A DNA stretch of 64,000 nucleotides from Billgrantia campisalis (GTDB taxonomy: Bacteria; Pseudomonadota; Gammaproteobacteria; Pseudomonadales; Halomonadaceae): contig NZ_JABFUC010000006.1 in the NCBI RefSeq assembly GCF_022341425.1, forward strand, positions 1-64,000, written 5' to 3'. Positions 31,879 to 43,364 of this stretch are shown one piece after another; positions within the stretch are counted from its first letter, which is position 1; every line of letters starts with the position of its first letter. The notes beneath the pieces are model-generated. The model was given only the letters and a program-made list of their open reading frames with translations, had not been told where the DNA came from and did not search any database. A program made the position numbers and the translations under genes.

Positions 31879-33903
31879 ATGAAAGTGGTGAACGTTTTTC
31901 CCTATGGTGTCGAGTGCCACGACCCGGTCTGGATTCCCATGCCAGACGGCGTGCGCCTGTGCGCGCGTCTCTGGCTCCCCGAAGGTGCCGCTCAGCGCCC
32001 GGTGCCGGCGATCCTCGAGTACATTCCCTATCGCCTGCGGGATGGCTCCGCCCGACGCGATGCCATTCACCACCGCTACTTCGCCGGTCACGGCTACGCG
32101 GCGCTGCGCGTCGACCTGCGCGGCAGCGGTGATTCCGGGGGCGTCCTGAAGGACGAATACCTGGAGCAGGAGCTGGTCGACGGCGAGGCGATACTGCGCT
32201 GGCTCGCCGCTCAGCCCTGGTGCGACGGCCGGGTGGGCATGATCGGCATCTCCTGGGGGGGCTTCAATGGCCTGCAGCTGGCCGCGCGCCGCCCGCCGGC
32301 GCTCAAGGCCGTAGTCAGCGTCTGCTCCACCGACGACCGCTACGCAGACGATGTGCACTACATGGGCGGCTGTCTGCTGGGGGATAACCTCTCCTGGGCC
32401 TCCACCATGTTCGCCTATAACTCTCTACCGCCGGACCCCGACGTGGTGGGCGACGAGTGGCGAGAACTGTGGCATCAGCGGCTCGAGGGCAGCGGTCTGT
32501 GGCTGGCCACTTGGCTTGAACACCCGCATCGCGATGCCTACTGGCGGCACGGCTCCATCTGCGAGGACTTCTCGCGGATCGAAGTGCCAGTGCTGGCTGC
32601 CAGCGGCTGGGCCGACGGCTACTCCAATGCGGTGAAGCGGCTGGTGGCGGCGCTTCCTCAGTGCTGCAAGGGGCTGATCGGTCCCTGGAGCCACAAGTAC
32701 CCCCACCTGGGCGAGCCGGGGCCGGCCATCGGTTTCCTGCAGGAGTGCCTGCGCTGGTGGGATCATTGGTTGAAGGGGCTGGAGCGGGGCGTGGAGGCGG
32801 ATCCAGTGATCCGGGTGTGGATGCAGGACAGCATGCCGCCGACCACCCGCCCCGGCTGTCGCCCCGGCCGCTGGGTGGCGGAACCGGCCTGGCCGTCACC
32901 CAACGTCCAGTACTGGCGGCTGCCGTTGGCGCCGGGGCGGCTGACCCTGGACGGCAAGCGGCGTCGCGAGGAGAGCGCCCTGAACGTGCAGTCGCCGCTG
33001 AGCTGCGGACTGTTCGCCGGCAAGTGGTGTTCCTACGCCGCCGGACCCGACCTGGCCCACGACCAGCGGGAGGAGGATGGCGGGGCCCTGATCTTCGACA
33101 CGCCGCCCCTCGACGAGGCCCTGGAGATGATGGGCGCGCCGGAGCTGGAGCTGGAGGTCGCCGCCGATCGTCCCGTGGCCATGCTGGCGGTGCGGCTCTC
33201 CGACGTGGCGCCGGACGACAAGGCCACCCGGGTCACCTATGGGCTGCTCAACCTGACCCACCGGGAGAGTCACGAGGCGCCCACGCCACTGGAGCCGGGG
33301 CGTCGCTATCGGGTCCGGGTGAAGCTGAACGATGCGGCCCAGGTCTTCCCCTGCGGCCATCGGCTGCGGCTGTCGCTTTCGACTTCCTATTGGCCGCTGG
33401 CCTGGCCGCCCCCCGAACCGGTGAGGCTGACGATCTTCGACAGTGGCAGCGCTCTGCACCTGCCCGTGCGTTCGTCGCGGGAGGAGGATGCCGCGCTGGT
33501 CACCTTCGGCGAGTCGGAGGGTGCATCGAGCATTGCGGCGACCCGGCTTGAGCCCGAGCACCACAACTGGTATGTGCATCGCGATCTCGCCGAGGATCTC
33601 TCGACCCTGGAGGTGATCAACGATAACGGCCGCATCCGCCTGGAGGACAGCGGGATCGAGGTGCAGACTCGGGCAGTGGAACGCTATGTTTCTCGAGCCG
33701 ACGACTTCGCCTCGATCAAGGGCGAGACGCGCTGGGAGCGTTCGCTGAAGCGGGGGGACTGGGAGGTGAGCACGGTAACGCGCACCGTACTGACCTCCAG
33801 CGCCGAGGTGTTCCTGCTGCATGCGACCCTGGATGCCTACGAGGGCGAACGACGGGTCTTCTGTCGCTGCTGGGACCTCACCATTCCGCGTCGGTTGGTA
33901 TAG
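31879..33903 (+). CDS. CocE/NonD family (X-Pro dipeptidyl-peptidase-like) hydrolase
   Basis: A 674-residue hydrolase of the CocE/X-Pro dipeptidyl-peptidase S15 group. Nucleophile Ser125 in GISWGG, oxyanion residue Tyr51 (EYIPYR), Asp246 in SGWADGYSN and His272 in GPWSH form the expected catalytic set. The C-terminal jelly-roll domain begins near residue 330. Members hydrolyse acylated esters, amides or peptides. There is no signal peptide, so it acts in the cytoplasm. It follows the ATP-grasp gene directly. A cluster-specific substrate is likely, but it cannot be named from the sequence. Confidence 0.87.
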   Translation: MKVVNVFPYGVECHDPVWIPMPDGVRLCARLWLPEGAAQRPVPAILEYIPYRLRDGSARRDAIHHRYFAGHGYAALRVDLRGSGDSGGVLKDEYLEQELVDGEAILRWLAAQPWCDGRVGMIGISWGGFNGLQLAARRPPALKAVVSVCSTDDRYADDVHYMGGCLLGDNLSWASTMFAYNSLPPDPDVVGDEWRELWHQRLEGSGLWLATWLEHPHRDAYWRHGSICEDFSRIEVPVLAASGWADGYSNAVKRLVAALPQCCKGLIGPWSHKYPHLGEPGPAIGFLQECLRWWDHWLKGLERGVEADPVIRVWMQDSMPPTTRPGCRPGRWVAEPAWPSPNVQYWRLPLAPGRLTLDGKRRREESALNVQSPLSCGLFAGKWCSYAAGPDLAHDQREEDGGALIFDTPPLDEALEMMGAPELELEVAADRPVAMLAVRLSDVAPDDKATRVTYGLLNLTHRESHEAPTPLEPGRRYRVRVKLNDAAQVFPCGHRLRLSLSTSYWPLAWPPPEPVRLTIFDSGSALHLPVRSSREEDAALVTFGESEGASSIAATRLEPEHHNWYVHRDLAEDLSTLEVINDNGRIRLEDSGIEVQTRAVERYVSRADDFASIKGETRWERSLKRGDWEVSTVTRTVLTSSAEVFLLHATLDAYEGERRVFCRCWDLTIPRRLV

Positions 33904-33927
33904 CCGAACCGTTCGAAGGCTGCCTGC

Positions 33928-34389
33928 CTATTCCGCCGGGCGAGCATGGGCGGCCAGGCGCTCCAGGGCGCGCTTGAGGCGCGGGTCCTCGGTATCGGCG
34001 GCGCACTCTTCCAGCTCCCGGCCGGCCGGGGCCGAGAGCCGTCGCACCGTGCGCGGCGGTGCCTTGATCGGGCGCACTGGGCGGACCTTGAGGGTGAAGC
34101 CGCTGACCGCTGCCAGCTCCGGCAGTTGATGCAGCAGCTCGAGCAGGCGCGGCTGTTCATAGCGCAGCCAGGTCAGCCAGACGGCGCGGTCGGTGATCAG
34201 GGTCAGCTTGCCCTGGCGAAAGCCGCCCACGAAGACGTGCTCGCGCACCTCTTCCGGAAGGTGGGCGCGCAGGTGCTGCTGGGCGCGATCGATCACCCTG
34301 GCCGTGCGCATCAGCGGGGCCAGCTCGCCGCGTCCGCCGAGCAGTCTCGACATGGGCTGTGCGCGTGAGCGCTTAACCTTTATACTCAT
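33928..34389 (-). CDS. dciA: DciA-family (DUF721) replicative helicase loader
   Basis: A 153-residue protein of the DciA/DUF721 family, with a core VFVGGFRQGKLTLITDRAVWLTWLRY typical of the family and a charged C-terminus. DciA loads the replicative helicase in bacteria that lack DnaC. The position next to secA, transcribed away from it, is the usual one in gammaproteobacteria and supports the call. Confidence 0.85.
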   Translation of the reverse strand: MSIKVKRSRAQPMSRLLGGRGELAPLMRTARVIDRAQQHLRAHLPEEVREHVFVGGFRQGKLTLITDRAVWLTWLRYEQPRLLELLHQLPELAAVSGFTLKVRPVRPIKAPPRTVRRLSAPAGRELEECAADTEDPRLKRALERLAAHARPAE

Positions 34390-34571
34390 GAGCTTAATTC
34401 TCGGGGGCGGCGGGCCGGCATCCGCACGGTCGTCCGGCGCGACCGCCCCGCGTTTGGATGCCGGCGGGGCCTGGCGCCGGGGCCGATATAGCCGATACCC
34501 GCGGATTCTGTCCGTGTTTCAGCACACGTGTTTCATCAAGAGCCTAGCACGCTCGGGAGATCCTCTACAGC

Positions 34572-34940
34572 ATGCCTGCCGCCGCCGCCCAAGCGCCCTC
34601 CGCCACGCCTTCGTCTACCGCAGGCGTGGCGCGTCGTGGGCTGGGCTCGCGCTGGTGGCTGGCGGGGCTGCTGGTCAGCTGTCTGCTGCCGGCGGGGCTG
34701 AGTCAGGTCGAGACGCAAAGGCTCTCCGAGCGGATTGTCCAGGTCTGCATCCTGGCGCCGGCGCTGATGCGGGCTCGCTGTCGCTGCGTGGCCCGTCGGC
34801 GGGCGCTGCGCCGCTGGCCGCCGCGCCCCCTGGCGATGCCGGGCCTGCTTCGCCGGCCTCCCTGGCGTGTCATTCCCCGGCCGCGCTGGACTGCCGCCCA
34901 TGATGTCCTGACGCGTCGTGGCCCGCCTGGCAGGCGGTAG
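34572..34940 (+). CDS. Possible small leader-like protein upstream of secA
   Basis: A 122-codon frame with a hydrophobic signal-like segment ([16 protein letters not shown], residues 27-42) and an Arg/Pro-rich tail ending RRGPPGRR. The SecM arrest motif is not present. A GGGAGA lies eleven bases before the ATG. Its place before secA is that of secM in enterobacteria, where export-sensitive stalling controls secA. Whether it is translated is uncertain; the tail looks like random high-GC coding. Confidence 0.35.
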   Translation: MPAAAAQAPSATPSSTAGVARRGLGSRWWLAGLLVSCLLPAGLSQVETQRLSERIVQVCILAPALMRARCRCVARRRALRRWPPRPLAMPGLLRRPPWRVIPRPRWTAAHDVLTRRGPPGRR

Positions 34941-35035
34941 CGCCAAGGAACATTTCGACAGCCGCCGGCGGGGCCTTCTACCCCTCTCTGCGCCTTGCCG
35001 CCGGCCGATTGCCACACGCAGATACTGGACGTTTC

Positions 35036-37777
<2,742 letters not shown>

Positions 37778-37829
37778 AGAGGGCCGAGTACCTCGATCCT
37801 CGAAGCGGATTTTAGACAGGAGACCTGAG

Positions 37830-39059
37830 ATGGCAGTGGGTGACGAGACCTTTCCGGTGATGCCGGCGATAGACGGGCTGCGCCTGGGTACCGCCATGGC
37901 GGGTATCAAGAAACCCGGGCGCCGCGACCTGGTGGTGATCGAGATCCCGCCGGGCGCCCGGGTAGCGGGAAGCTTCACCCGCAATGCCTTCTGTGCGGCG
38001 CCGGTGACGGTGGCCAAGGCGCATCTGGCGGCCTGCGTGGGCCGTCAGGAAGCGCCGCGCTTCCTGGTGATCAACACCGGCAATGCCAACGCCGGTACCG
38101 GCGAGGTGGGGCTGCGCGACGCCTATGCCGCCTGTGCCGAGCTGGCGCGGCTGACCGGCGTGCCCCAGGACAGCGTACTGCCGTTCTCCACTGGGGTGAT
38201 CGGCGAGCCGCTGCCCATGGAGCGGCTGCTGGGCGGCCTGCCGCCGGCGCTCAATGCGCTGGACGGTGGCGCCGAGGCATGGCATCAGGCGGGCGAAGGG
38301 ATCCTGACCACCGACACCCGTCCCAAGGGGGCAAGCGTGACCCTGGAAATGGGCGAGCGCACGGTGACCATCAACGGCATCAGCAAGGGGTCGGGCATGA
38401 TCAAGCCCAATATGGCCACCATGCTGGCCTTCGTGGTCACCGATGCGGCCATCGAGCAGCCGCTGCTCGAGACCCTGCTGCGCGAGACGGTGGATCGCTC
38501 CTTCAACTGCATCACCGTGGACGGCGACACCTCCACCAATGACGCCTGCATGCTGGTCAGCACCGGCCGCGGCGCCGAGGTGGTCAGCGACGAGCAGGTG
38601 GCGGTGTTCCGCAACGGCCTGCAGCGGGTGATGACCGAGCTGGCCCAGGCGGTCATCCGCGACGCCGAGGGCGCCACCAAGTTCGTGACCCTGCAGGTGA
38701 GCGAGGCAGCCAGTCGCGAGGAGGCCCTGGAGGTGGCCTTCACGGTGGCCCACTCCCCGCTGGTCAAGACGGCGCTGTACGCCTCGGACGCCAACTGGGG
38801 GCGCATCCTGGCCGCGGTGGGGCGAGCCCCGCTGGCGGATTTCGACGTGGAACGGGTGGTCATCGACCTGGACGATGTGCGCCTGGTGGAGCACGGTGGC
38901 CGCGCTCCGGGCTATACCGAGGCGGCCGGCAGCGCGGTGATGGCGCGGGAGGAGATCACCATCCGCATCGCGCTGGGCCGCGGCGGCGAGGGGGCCACGG
39001 TGTGGACGTCCGACCTCTCCCACGACTATGTCAGCATCAACGCCGATTACCGCAGCTGA
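37830..39059 (+). CDS. argJ: Bifunctional ornithine acetyltransferase / N-acetylglutamate synthase
   Basis: A 409-residue ArgJ, which moves the acetyl group from N-acetylornithine to glutamate in the cyclic arginine pathway. The self-cleavage site KPNMATML (Ala196-Thr197) produces alpha and beta chains with Thr197 as nucleophile. TGNANAGTG and the C-terminal NADYRS end are conserved. RBS AGGAG precedes the ATG. Following secA and preceding the Nudix gene is the usual order in this group. Confidence 0.96.
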   Translation: MAVGDETFPVMPAIDGLRLGTAMAGIKKPGRRDLVVIEIPPGARVAGSFTRNAFCAAPVTVAKAHLAACVGRQEAPRFLVINTGNANAGTGEVGLRDAYAACAELARLTGVPQDSVLPFSTGVIGEPLPMERLLGGLPPALNALDGGAEAWHQAGEGILTTDTRPKGASVTLEMGERTVTINGISKGSGMIKPNMATMLAFVVTDAAIEQPLLETLLRETVDRSFNCITVDGDTSTNDACMLVSTGRGAEVVSDEQVAVFRNGLQRVMTELAQAVIRDAEGATKFVTLQVSEAASREEALEVAFTVAHSPLVKTALYASDANWGRILAAVGRAPLADFDVERVVIDLDDVRLVEHGGRAPGYTEAAGSAVMAREEITIRIALGRGGEGATVWTSDLSHDYVSINADYRS

Positions 39060-39126
39060 GGGCGGTAGCGGCAGACCAACATGCCTGCGCCGAGCGAGCG
39101 GCGCGGGCCAAGCGGGTAAAGGGTGA

Positions 39127-40083
39127 ATGAACGCAATGGTGAAAAGAAGGGTGCACGTGGCGGCCGCCGCCATCATCAGCAACGACGGGCGCGAGGTGCT
39201 GCTCGCCCGGCGGCCGTCCAACGTCGACCATGGCGGCCTGTGGGAATTCCCCGGCGGCAAGCTGGCACCCTATGAAACCGGGCTCGAGGGCCTCAAGCGC
39301 GAGCTCCACGAGGAGTTGGGGGTGGAGATACAGCGCGCCCAGCCGCTGATCCGCATCCACCATGAGTACCCCGACAAGCATATCCTGCTGGATGTGTGGC
39401 AGGTGCACGAGTTCACCGGTGAGCCCTTCGGGCGCGAGGGCCAGGCGGTGCGCTGGGTGCCGATGAAGGAGCTGGTCAACTATCCCTTCCCGGCGGCCAA
39501 CCTGCCGATCCTGCGGGCGGTGATGCTGCCCACCGAGTATCTGATCACCGGGGAGGAGCAGGACGAGGCACGCTTCGATGCCTGCCTGGCGCGGGCCCTG
39601 ACCGAGGACAGTGTGCGCCTGGTGCAGCTGCGTGCCAAGGGCCTGGATGAGGCGGCCTACCTGGCCCGCGCCGAGCGGGCGCTGGCGCTGTGCCGCGAGC
39701 ACGGGGCGCGGCTGCTGCTCAATGCCGACCCCGAGCTGCTTGACCGGGTCGATGCCGATGGCATCCACCTGACCAGCGAACGGCTCGGTGCGCTGGAGCG
39801 GCGACCCATCACCGAAGACAAGTGGCTGTCGGCGTCGACCCATGATTGCCAGCAGCTGACCCAGGCCGCCCGCATCGGCTGCGACTTCGTCACCCTGTCG
39901 CCGCTGCGCACCACGCCGTCGCATCCGGAAGTGGCGCCGATGGGCTGGCACGACTTCCAGCAAATGGTCGAGCGGGCCGCCATGCCGGTCTTCGCACTGG
40001 GCGGCATGACCCGCTTCGACGCCAATCACGCCCGAGCGGTGGGCGCCCAGGGAATCGCCTCGATTCGCGACTTCTGGAAGTGA
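39127..40083 (+). CDS. Nudix (MutT-like) hydrolase fused to a thiamine-phosphate synthase-like domain
   Basis: A 318-residue two-domain protein. Residues 1-130 are a MutT-type Nudix domain; the Nudix box is GGKLAPYETG then REL-HEELGV (about residues 39-61). Residues ~150-318 are a ThiE/TenI-like barrel with VRLVQLRAKGLDEAAY, GIHLTSERLG, TLSPLRTTPSHP and FALGGMT. The Nudix half probably clears 8-oxo-dGTP; the barrel half has an uncertain role, because the complete ThiE active site is not evident. The same fusion is known in Pseudomonas. Confidence 0.92.
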   Translation: MNAMVKRRVHVAAAAIISNDGREVLLARRPSNVDHGGLWEFPGGKLAPYETGLEGLKRELHEELGVEIQRAQPLIRIHHEYPDKHILLDVWQVHEFTGEPFGREGQAVRWVPMKELVNYPFPAANLPILRAVMLPTEYLITGEEQDEARFDACLARALTEDSVRLVQLRAKGLDEAAYLARAERALALCREHGARLLLNADPELLDRVDADGIHLTSERLGALERRPITEDKWLSASTHDCQQLTQAARIGCDFVTLSPLRTTPSHPEVAPMGWHDFQQMVERAAMPVFALGGMTRFDANHARAVGAQGIASIRDFWK

Positions 40084-40095
40084 TACGCCGACGCT

Positions 40096-40138
40096 CAGTC
40101 CCTGGCGGCAGTGCCGTCGTGAGCGGCGCCGGGGACTG
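40096..40138. repeat. Long inverted repeat after the Nudix gene
   Basis: CAGTCCCTGGCG (40096-40107) pairs with CGCCGGGGACTG (40127-40138) as 12 pairs with one G-T wobble, around a 19-base loop. No T-run follows, so it is an RNA-processing or attenuator-like hairpin rather than a classical terminator. Confidence 0.4.
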
Positions 40139-40159
40139 GCCGTAGCGGAGGTCAGCCTT

Positions 40160-40208
40160 CAGGGATGAAGGATGTAGCGCCCAGGGAAGGGTCTACAGCG
40201 CCTCCGCG
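40160..40208 (-). repeat. Dispersed intergenic repeat, copy A
   Basis: Read on the minus strand, this contains GGAGGCGCTGTAGACC then CTTCCCTGGGCGCTAC. The same framework occurs in copy B at 41248-41313 in the opposite orientation, so the two flank aguB as inverted copies. Halomonas genomes carry many similar intergenic repeats. Confidence 0.5.
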
Positions 40209-40251
40209 CAGGCCAGTCGACGGATCAGCCGCGTTTACAGCCGCTAAGCCT

Positions 40252-41154
40252 TCAGTCTCGGTAGCGCCGGGTCAGGTCGCCGTAGGCGTCGATGCGGCGG
40301 TCCCTGAGGTAGGGCCAGATTCGCCGCACCTCTTCGCCGCGTGCCATGTCCAGGGTCACCAGCAGCCGCTCGGCCTGCACCCCGGCGTGGGCCAGCAGCT
40401 CCCCCTGGGGGCCGCAGATGAAGCTGCCGCCCCAGAAGTCGATGCCCCGGCCCACCCCCGAGTGGTCGGGCTCGTGGCCGACCCGGTTGGCGACGATCAC
40501 CGGCAGGCCGTTGGCCACGCCGTGGCTGCGCTGGATCAGCGTCCAGGCGTCCTTCTGGCGGGCCTGCTCGGCTTCGTCATCCGCCGGGTCCCAGCCGATG
40601 GCGGTGGGATAGAGCAAGAGCTCCGCCCCGGCCAGGGCCATCAGCCGCGCGGCCTCCGGGTACCACTGGTCCCAGCACACCAGCAGGCCGAGCCGACCCA
40701 CCGAGGTGTCGATGGGCTCGAAGCCCTGGCGGCGTCCGGGGTCGATATCGCCCGGCGTGAAGTAGAACTTCTCATAGAAGCCCGGATCGTCGGGGATGTG
40801 CATCTTGCGGTAGTGGCCCACGGCGCCAAGCTGGCGGTCGTAGACCACGGCGGTGTTGTGATAGAGCCCCGGGGCGCGGCGCTCGAACAGCGAGCCCACC
40901 AGGACGATATCCAGCTCGGCGGCCAGTGCCGCCAAGCGCGTGCCGGTGGGGCCGTCCAGGGGCTCGGCCAGGTCGAACAGCGCGGTGTCCTCGTACTGGC
41001 AGAAGTAGTGGGTGGCGTGCAGTTCCTGCAGCATCACCAGCTCGGCGCCGGCGGCGGCCAGCTCGCGGATGCCGGCCTCGCTCTCGGCGAGGCTTCTGGC
41101 CTTGTCGGGCCAGGCGGGCTGCTGGACCAGGCCGACCTTCAGATGACGGGCCAT
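40252..41154 (-). CDS. aguB: N-carbamoylputrescine amidase
   Basis: A 300-residue carbon-nitrogen hydrolase of the nitrilase superfamily. The catalytic triad is visible: Glu44 (MLQELHATHYF), Lys117 (HYRKMHIPDDPG) and Cys160 (LLVCWDQWYPE). The ATHYFCQ stretch and the length match AguB. It converts N-carbamoylputrescine to putrescine, CO2 and ammonia. aguA lies next on the same strand and supplies the substrate, confirming the call. Confidence 0.95.
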   Translation of the reverse strand: MARHLKVGLVQQPAWPDKARSLAESEAGIRELAAAGAELVMLQELHATHYFCQYEDTALFDLAEPLDGPTGTRLAALAAELDIVLVGSLFERRAPGLYHNTAVVYDRQLGAVGHYRKMHIPDDPGFYEKFYFTPGDIDPGRRQGFEPIDTSVGRLGLLVCWDQWYPEAARLMALAGAELLLYPTAIGWDPADDEAEQARQKDAWTLIQRSHGVANGLPVIVANRVGHEPDHSGVGRGIDFWGGSFICGPQGELLAHAGVQAERLLVTLDMARGEEVRRIWPYLRDRRIDAYGDLTRRYRD

Positions 41155-41247
41155 GATGAAAACTCTCCTCGTGTGTCAACGCGCCAGGCTTAACTCCAAG
41201 GCTATCGCAGATCGCACCAACCGCTCGGGTTGGCCTTGCGTCAAGTC

Positions 41248-41313
41248 TGCGAGGAGGCGCTGTGAATACTTCCCTGTACGCTACCGACGCCTTCCCTGGC
41301 GTAGGACCTCCTC
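41248..41313 (+). repeat. Dispersed intergenic repeat, copy B
   Basis: Starts TGCGAGGAGGCGCTGTGAA, continues TACTTCCCTGTACGCTACCG and ends GGCGTAGGACCTCCTCG. The first half matches copy A. Its ends (CGAGGAGG and CCTCCTCG) are inverted repeats, so the element can fold back on itself. It fills much of the 229-bp gap between aguA and aguB. Confidence 0.55.
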
Positions 41314-41383
41314 GACGACTTGACTCCGGCACCCCTCGCTTCGTGCCTATGCAACAACCCAAGGCCTGATCGTCGCCTTTGAT

Positions 41384-42427
41384 TTAGGTGTGTGTCGCCA
41401 GGCTGCCCTTAGGCAGCTGCATGGTCAGGCAGTGCAGGCTGCCGTGCTGGCGGATCACGCTCAGGCAGTCGATGGGGATGATATCGCGCCCCGGGAAGGC
41501 GCCGGCCAGGGCGGTCAGCGCTCGACTGTCGGCGGCGTCGCCGTAGGTGGGCACCAGCACCGCGCCGTTGATGATCAGGAAGTTGGCATAGGTGGCCGGC
41601 AGGCGGTGGCCGTCCTCCGGGTCGAAGCAGGGGCGCGGCCAGGGCAGCGGCAACAGGCGGTAGGGTTCGCCGTCGGCTCGCCGCAGGGCCTTGAGCTCCG
41701 CCTCCATGGCGGCGAGCGCCGGGTAGTGGGGGTCGGCCTCGTCGTCGCAGCGCACGTAGGCGATGGTGCCCGGGTCGCAGAAGCGCGCCAGGGTGTCCAC
41801 GTGGCTGTCGGTGTCGTCGCCTTCCAAGTGGCCGTTGGCCAGCCACAGCACCCGCGTGACACCGAGCTCCGCCTGCAGCGTGCGCTCCATGGCGTCCCGG
41901 TTCTGCGTCGGGTTGCGGTTGGGGTTGAGCAGGCAGGCCTCGGTGGTGAGCAGGGTGCCTTCACCGTCGCTGTCGATGGCGCCCCCTTCCAGCACCAGTT
42001 CCCGAGAGCTGACAGAGCAGGCGTAGACGCCGGCATCGGTCAGGCGTCGGGTCAGGGTGTTGTCGCGGCCCGCCTCGAACTTGCCGCCCCAGCCGGTGAA
42101 GACATAGTCGAGCAGGGTGAGCTTGCCATCGTGCTCCACGGCGATGGGGCCGTGATCCCGGGTCCAGGTGTCGTCGCTGTCGGCGACGACCAGGATCAGT
42201 CGGTCGGCGGCGACGCCGAGGCAGGCCAGACGGTGGGCGAGATGGCGCCGGGTGGCGGCATCGGGCACGCTGATCAGCACCCGCTGATAGCGGGCAATAG
42301 CGACCACCATGGCTTCCAGGGTGGCCTCGATGCGTTCGAGCAGGGGCGCCCAGTCGCCGGTCGGAGCCGGCCAGGTGAGCTGTACGGCGTCCTGGGGATG
42401 CCATTCGGGGAGTAGGCGGTGGGCCAT
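41384..42427 (-). CDS. aguA: Agmatine deiminase
   Basis: A 347-residue member of the agmatine/peptidylarginine deiminase family. Visible features are the N-terminal PEWHPQDAVQLTWP, DDTWTRDHGPI, GWGGKFEAGRDN, GHLEGDDTDSHVD, and the catalytic cysteine Cys333 in QHGSLHCLTMQLP. It hydrolyses agmatine to N-carbamoylputrescine. With aguB it forms a two-step arginine-derived putrescine route. The ATG at 42427 gives the family N-terminus MAHRLLPEWHPQ. Confidence 0.95.
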   Translation of the reverse strand: MAHRLLPEWHPQDAVQLTWPAPTGDWAPLLERIEATLEAMVVAIARYQRVLISVPDAATRRHLAHRLACLGVAADRLILVVADSDDTWTRDHGPIAVEHDGKLTLLDYVFTGWGGKFEAGRDNTLTRRLTDAGVYACSVSSRELVLEGGAIDSDGEGTLLTTEACLLNPNRNPTQNRDAMERTLQAELGVTRVLWLANGHLEGDDTDSHVDTLARFCDPGTIAYVRCDDEADPHYPALAAMEAELKALRRADGEPYRLLPLPWPRPCFDPEDGHRLPATYANFLIINGAVLVPTYGDAADSRALTALAGAFPGRDIIPIDCLSVIRQHGSLHCLTMQLPKGSLATHT

Positions 42428-42571
42428 GAGGCGAAGCCCTCGTCGAGAGTCTGGTGAGTTGCGCGCTTGGCGCTGGCGAAATGTAGGCGGCGTATGCGCG
42501 GTATGCAAGCGCAGATGGCTGAATCGCTCGAGCCTCTTCCGGTGACAGGTCTACGAGGGGCGCTCTGGCAT

Positions 42572-43192
42572 TCAGGAGCGCTTGGCGCTGGGCAGCAGGC
42601 GGCGGTACTGGTCGAGCCGGCCGTCGAGCCATTCGCCGCTGGCCTGGACCCCGTCATCCGCGCAGGGCACGCTGACCTCGAGCAGCAGCAGGCCGTCGCG
42701 TTTGGCCGCCTCTGCGTCATCGCCAAGCGTCTCCAGCAGCGCACGGGCCTGCTCGATGGACAGGCTGGCGACGCGTCGCCAGGTCAGGGTCAGGGCCCGC
42801 TGGCGGAGCAGGTAGTCGAAGCGGGCGGCGTCGGGCAGCACGCCGACGGCGCCGTGGGCCAGTCCCTGGGAGAGGCTTTCCAGGGTGCGGTAGGTCGGCG
42901 CGCCGGCGGCCCGGCAGGCGTGAGCCCCGTCGACCCGGCAGCCCTCCCGCTCGGCCGCTGCGCTGGGCCAGTTGCCGCCGCGCATGCGCTCCGCCGTGGC
43001 CACAAACGGCAGGGTAATCGTCACCGCGGGCGTGCCGTCGTGCAGGCGGCGCGACCTGGCGGTCAGCACCCCGCCGGGAAAGGCCCGGCGCAGCCAGCGG
43101 TAGTCGCAGGCGCGCTGGATGGTCTCCCGGGTATCCTGCAGTGAATCGTGGGCGCTCTGCAGCGAGCGCAGCATGGCAAGCGTACGAAACAT
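42572..43192 (-). CDS. Unrecognised 206-aa protein divergent from the Lol permease gene
   Basis: I do not recognise the family. The protein is rich in Arg, Ala and Leu, soluble, without signal peptide. An N-terminal amphipathic helix (MLRSLQSAHDSLQDTRETIQ in part) precedes a central segment TPAVTITLPFVATAERM and a C-terminal half with several Leu-rich helices. Three cysteines (CRVDGAHACRA) do not form a usual metal motif. The start at 43192 has only a weak GAGAG site. It shares a 172-bp promoter region with the lipoprotein transport operon. Coding is likely from length and codon use. Confidence 0.6.
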   Translation of the reverse strand: MFRTLAMLRSLQSAHDSLQDTRETIQRACDYRWLRRAFPGGVLTARSRRLHDGTPAVTITLPFVATAERMRGGNWPSAAAEREGCRVDGAHACRAAGAPTYRTLESLSQGLAHGAVGVLPDAARFDYLLRQRALTLTWRRVASLSIEQARALLETLGDDAEAAKRDGLLLLEVSVPCADDGVQASGEWLDGRLDQYRRLLPSAKRS

Positions 43193-43364
43193 CTCGGCTC
43201 TCGAGTGGTCTGGGAAGGCGGTGAGACCTCGGTAGGCGTCCAGTCTATCAAGGCTCGCGCCGGGCGTGCCCGTCAAAGTTGCAAGGATCGCGGAAACGCG
43301 CGGCCCGCCCGGTGCAGCCAAGGCCAAAAAACCGTACCATGATCCCCCGCTGACAAGGAACGCC

